NCBI RefSeq assembly: GCF_000328565.1
Contig: NC_019966.1
Span: forward strand, 2,604,001 to 2,668,000
DNA: 64,000 nucleotides
Source: Mycobacterium sp. JS623
GTDB taxonomy: Bacteria; Actinomycetota; Actinomycetes; Mycobacteriales; Mycobacteriaceae
Direction of reading: 5' to 3'
This document shows positions 60,886-64,000 of the stretch, piece by piece. The position numbers were made by a program, and so were the translations under genes. How positions within the stretch are numbered: position 1 is the stretch's first letter; each line of letters opens with the position of its first letter. The notes below the pieces were generated by a model, which was not told the DNA's origin, searched no databases, and was given only the letters and a program-made list of their open reading frames with translations.

Positions 60886-62319
60886 TTACCCGGTGTAGGC
60901 CATGACGTGCTTGATGCGCGTGTAGTCCTCGAACCCGTAGGCCGACAGGTCCTTGCCATGGCCCGAGGATTTGAAGCCGCCGTGCGGCATCTCGGCTACC
61001 AGCGGGATGTGCGTGTTGATCCACACGCAGCCGAAGTCCAGCGCGGCCGAAACCCGCAGCGCCCGACCGACATCGCGCGTCCACACCGATGACGCCAGTC
61101 CGTACTCGGTGCCGTTGGCCCACTGGATCGCCTCGTCCTCATCGGAGAACGACTGCACGGTGATCACCGGCCCGAAGATCTCCTGCTGGATCAGCCGGTC
61201 ATCCTGACGAAGGCCACCGATGACCGTCGGCTCGATGTAGAAACCCTTGTCGCCCTGGCGTTGTCCGCCGACCGCGACCTTCGCGTGCGACGGCACATCG
61301 CCAAGGAACGACAGCACCCGCTCCAGCTGAGTGGAGTTGTTCACCGGCGGCACCCACGCGTCCTCGTCGTCGGCCGGCCTGCCGTACGTCGTGGTCGCAC
61401 CGCGCGCCTGCTCGGCGAGTGCATCAGTCAGGTCGGACGCCACCGACGCCCGCGCCAACACGCGCGTCGCCGCCGTACAGTCCTGGCCCGCATTGAAATA
61501 GCCTGCGGTCGCGATTCCCTCTGCGGCCGAGGCGATGTCGCTGTCATCGAACACAAGCACCGGCGCCTTGCCGCCCAACTCGAGGTGCGTGCGCTTCAAA
61601 TGGCTGCCTGCACTGACCGCAACCGCACGGCCAGCGGCCACCGAACCCGTGATCGACACCATCTCCGGTGTCGGATGAGCGACCACAGCCGCACCCGTAT
61701 CCCGGTCGCCACAAACAACATTCAGTACGCCGGGCGGGAAATGCCGCGCCGCGATCTCCGCCAGCATCACCGTCGTCACCGGCGTGGTGTCGCTGGGCTT
61801 GATGACTACCGTGTTGCCCGCCGCAACCGCGGGGACGAACTTCCAGATCGCCATCAACATCGGGTAATTCCACGGCGCCACTTGACCGACCACGCCCACG
61901 GGCTCACGGCGGATCCACGAGGTGTGGTTCTCCATGTACTCGCCTGCAGACTTGCCCTCCAACATCCTTGCCGCACCGGCGAAGAACCGAATCTGGTCCA
62001 CCAGCGGAGGGATCTCTTCGGCCATCGTGACGTGGTTGGGCTTACCGGTATTGCGGCCTTCGGCCTCGACGAGCGCCTGCGCGTTCTTCTCGACATCGTC
62101 GGCGAAATCCAACAGCGCCTTCTGCCGGTGTGACGGGGTGGTGCGCTTCCAGTCGGCGAACGCCTTCGACGCCGCGGCATACGCGTTGTCGATGTCGGCC
62201 TCGTTGGAGATCGGCGCGGTGGCGTACTCCTCGCCGGTGCTCGGGTCGACCAGGGCCATGGTGGCCCCGCTGACGGAGTCGGTGAGTTCGCCTGCGATGA
62301 AATTCTGAACCTTGGTCAT
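60886..62319 (-). CDS. Aldehyde dehydrogenase, gamma-aminobutyraldehyde dehydrogenase-like
   Basis: 477 residues, NAD(P)-dependent ALDH with Asn151 (APWNYP), Glu247 (HLELGGKAP) and catalytic Cys281 ([11 protein letters not shown]). Sequence features ([26 protein letters not shown]) resemble 4-aminobutyraldehyde dehydrogenases. It lies 16 bp after gabT, so the pair could turn polyamine-derived 4-aminobutyraldehyde into GABA and then succinate semialdehyde. Substrate assignment is inferred from context. Confidence 0.88.
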   Translation of the reverse strand: MTKVQNFIAGELTDSVSGATMALVDPSTGEEYATAPISNEADIDNAYAAASKAFADWKRTTPSHRQKALLDFADDVEKNAQALVEAEGRNTGKPNHVTMAEEIPPLVDQIRFFAGAARMLEGKSAGEYMENHTSWIRREPVGVVGQVAPWNYPMLMAIWKFVPAVAAGNTVVIKPSDTTPVTTVMLAEIAARHFPPGVLNVVCGDRDTGAAVVAHPTPEMVSITGSVAAGRAVAVSAGSHLKRTHLELGGKAPVLVFDDSDIASAAEGIATAGYFNAGQDCTAATRVLARASVASDLTDALAEQARGATTTYGRPADDEDAWVPPVNNSTQLERVLSFLGDVPSHAKVAVGGQRQGDKGFYIEPTVIGGLRQDDRLIQQEIFGPVITVQSFSDEDEAIQWANGTEYGLASSVWTRDVGRALRVSAALDFGCVWINTHIPLVAEMPHGGFKSSGHGKDLSAYGFEDYTRIKHVMAYTG

Positions 62320-62335
62320 ATCAACTCCTGTTGGT

Positions 62336-63676
62336 TTAGAGGTCGGCCAGGACGAGAGCGAGGACGTCGAGGCCTTCGATGAGCAGTTCGTCGCTGATGG
62401 TCAGCGGCGGCAGGAACCGTAGGACATTGCCAAATGTGCCGCAGGACAACACGATTACGCCCGCGGTGTGGCAACCGACGCACAGCTTCATGGTCAGCTC
62501 CGCGTCGGGCTCCAGCGTGCCGGGCTTGACCAACTCCATCGCGATCATCGCGCCACGGCCGCGCACGTCGCCGATGCGGTCGTTCTCGGCCTGCAGCCGC
62601 CCAAGGCGGTCCTTCATCAATGTCTCGATTTGGCGTGCACGCTCGATCAGCCCGTCGGACTCGATCGTTTCGATGGTGGCCAGCGCCGCCGCGCATGCCA
62701 CCGGGTTGCCGCCGTACGTCCCGCCCAGCCCGCTGACATGCGGAGCATCCATGATCTCCGCGCGGCCGGTGACCGCCGACAGCGGCAGACCGTCAGCGAT
62801 ACCCTTCGCGGTGCAGATCAAGTCGGGCTCGATGCCTTCGTGTTCGCACGCGAACATCGCTCCCGTGCGGGCGAACCCGGTCTGCACCTCGTCGGCGATG
62901 AACACCACGTTGTTGTCGCGGCACCAATCGAGCAGTGCGGGCAGGAAACCGTCTGCGGGAACAATGAACCCGCCCTCGCCCTGGATTGGTTCGATGATCA
63001 CCGCGGCCAGGTTGTCCGCCCCGACCTGCTTCTCGATAACCGAGATCGCCCGCTTGGCGGCCAGTTCGCCATCGGTCGCGAGCTCCTTGCCGTATTCGGC
63101 GTCGCGGAACGGGTACGACAGTGGCGCGCGGTAGATCTCGGGCGCGAACGGGCCGAAGCCATGCTTGTACGGCATCGACTTTGCGGTCAGCGCCATCGTC
63201 AGGTTGGTCCTGCCGTGATAGGCGTGGTCGAACGACACCACGGCCTGTTTGCGCGTGTAGGTCCTGGCGATCTTGATCGCATTTTCGACCGCTTCCGACC
63301 CGGAGTTGAACAGCGCCGACCGCTTCTTACCGCTGCCCGGCGTCAGTCGGTTGAGCTGTTCGGCTACCGCGACGTAACCCTCGTAGGGCGTGATCATGAA
63401 GCAGGTGTGCGTGAACTGCGCGACCTGCTCGGCCACCGCCGCCACCACACGTGGTGACGAATTGCCGATCGTCGTGACGGCGATACCCGAGCCCAGGTCG
63501 ATGAGTCGGTTGCCGTCGACATCTTCGACGATGCCGCCGAACGCTCGCGCGGCGTAGACGGGCATGGTGTTGCCGATCCCGCGGGACACCGCGGCGCTCT
63601 TGCGGTCGATCAGCTGTTGTGACCGTGGCCCAGGAATCGCGGTAGCGAGGTAGCGGCTTTGCTCGAGAGTGCTCAA
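62336..63676 (-). CDS. gabT: 4-aminobutyrate aminotransferase
   Basis: 446 residues from a TTG at 63674-63676, with AGGAGCC upstream; the frame to 63871 is the shadow of the neighbouring gene. Class III PLP aminotransferase: [40 protein letters not shown] and the PLP Lys in [15 protein letters not shown]. Converts GABA and 2-oxoglutarate to succinate semialdehyde and glutamate. Uses PLP made by pdxST. Ortholog Rv2589 lies next to fadD9. Confidence 0.94.
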   Translation of the reverse strand: MSTLEQSRYLATAIPGPRSQQLIDRKSAAVSRGIGNTMPVYAARAFGGIVEDVDGNRLIDLGSGIAVTTIGNSSPRVVAAVAEQVAQFTHTCFMITPYEGYVAVAEQLNRLTPGSGKKRSALFNSGSEAVENAIKIARTYTRKQAVVSFDHAYHGRTNLTMALTAKSMPYKHGFGPFAPEIYRAPLSYPFRDAEYGKELATDGELAAKRAISVIEKQVGADNLAAVIIEPIQGEGGFIVPADGFLPALLDWCRDNNVVFIADEVQTGFARTGAMFACEHEGIEPDLICTAKGIADGLPLSAVTGRAEIMDAPHVSGLGGTYGGNPVACAAALATIETIESDGLIERARQIETLMKDRLGRLQAENDRIGDVRGRGAMIAMELVKPGTLEPDAELTMKLCVGCHTAGVIVLSCGTFGNVLRFLPPLTISDELLIEGLDVLALVLADL

Positions 63677-63802
63677 TGGAGGCTCCTGATTCCGGTGGTT
63701 TCGACGAATGCCGCGTTGCGCTCTGAGCCTAGTCTGTTGACCCACCAATCCGTCGAAAAGCGCGGCACCTAATACCGGAATCGTCGGTGAGGTCGGGTTA
63801 GT

Positions 63803-63819
63803 GCAACGGATTTCGTTGC
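63803..63819 (-). terminator. Weak hairpin after the VOC gene
   Basis: GCAACG/CGTTGC with a 5-nt loop, 7 bp downstream of the stop at 63826. Short stem without a T-run; low confidence. Confidence 0.3.
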
Positions 63820-63825
63820 GCAGGC

Positions 63826-64000
63826 TTAGTCGCGGTCGTGATGACACACCGCCTCGAGCATCAAGCCCCACGGGTCTAGCCAGAACGTCGCGAAATACGG
63901 CTGTGGGTATTGAGGAAAGACCTGCGGCTCGTGCAACACCCGCCCGCCGAACTGAGCCGACAGGTCGGCAACAGCGGAGTGCGCGGCAGTCACCGCCGAG
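63826..64000 (-). CDS. VOC-family (glyoxalase/bleomycin-resistance fold) protein, partial
   Basis: The last 57 codons of a minus-strand gene, ending in TAA. GGRVLHEPQVFPQYPQPYFATFWLDPWGLMLEAVCHH is the C-terminal beta-alpha-beta module of the VOC superfamily, with the final metal-ligand Glu in MLEAV. The start is beyond the window. Function not predictable. Confidence 0.75.
   Translation of the reverse strand, partial: SAVTAAHSAVADLSAQFGGRVLHEPQVFPQYPQPYFATFWLDPWGLMLEAVCHHDRD

Overview
The window is a high-GC chromosome segment of a mycobacterium, probably a fast-growing Mycolicibacterium-type species. The evidence is host gene content and order: a ribD-type reductase, zapE-like ATPase, GNAT, exported DUF1942-like protein and clpC2 on the left, then thrS, an Ap4A-phosphorylase-type HIT protein, pgsA, patA, pimA, a Nudix protein, pdxS, tesB, pdxT, yebC, ruvC-ruvA-ruvB, a fadD9-type carboxylic acid reductase and gabT on the right. 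This is the order I know from M. tuberculosis around Rv2671-Rv2667 and Rv2614c-Rv2589. GTG starts, ATGA/GTGA stop-start overlaps and a leaderless-looking promoter also fit.

Layout. 1-8450 is host backbone: small metabolic and repair genes, a sigma factor coupled to a DNA-repair methyltransferase, clpC2 behind a double palindromic operator, and several decaying gene remnants (DNA ligase C-terminus, a DUF6941-like remnant). 8996-19566 is an integrated element of about 10.6 kb bounded by a 24-bp direct repeat that is the 3' end of tRNA-Val(GAC). It carries a tyrosine integrase at one end and an excisionase at the other, paired arm-type repeats inside both ends, an HK97 capsid-small protein-protease module, a membrane protein, a DUF2510/coiled-coil/GIY-YIG protein, a lipoprotein, a palindromic iteron cluster, an HTH protein and an HNH-like protein. 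There is no portal, large terminase or tail gene, so it looks like a capsid-encoding satellite of the phiRv1/phiRv2 kind rather than a full prophage. 19543-20187 is a tRNA hub (Val-GAC, Cys, Gly leftward; Val-CAC rightward).

20188-29840 lies between the intact tRNA-Val(CAC) and a 47-bp partial copy of its 3' half (46/47), so it reads as a second, older island. It holds a large LuxR regulator, a membrane-anchored serine protease, an overlapping catalase-like/GMC-oxidoreductase pair and a scrap of fused transposases. Just outside it is a peroxiredoxin-DUF742 fusion. 31011-36960 holds envelope and stress genes (DUF3618, holin-like, Pro/Val-repeat exported protein, L,D-transpeptidase, GAF-ANTAR, DUF1990, aldo-keto reductase, thioesterase, PGPGW protein).

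37040-43507 is the thrS/phosphatidylinositol-mannoside operon, almost entirely stop-start coupled. 43587-45971 makes pyridoxal 5'-phosphate (pdxS, pdxT, with tesB between). 46045-53507 mixes SDR, methyltransferases, YebC, SnoaL-like, a molybdopterin oxidoreductase and a TetR/hydrolase divergon. 53540-55748 is ruvCAB. 56333-63676 holds the carboxylic acid reductase and a gabT-aldehyde dehydrogenase pair, with strong hairpin terminators at the convergent junctions. The window ends inside a VOC-family gene.

The least explained signals are: the roughly 20-fold local excess of the pentamer CTTAG/CTAAG in 10.4-15.1 kb, built from otherwise rare codons in several frames; the related palindromes bracketing the capsid module; the inverted capsid gene order; the three palindromic iterons; and the peroxiredoxin-DUF742 fusion. 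All counts and alignments were made by eye.
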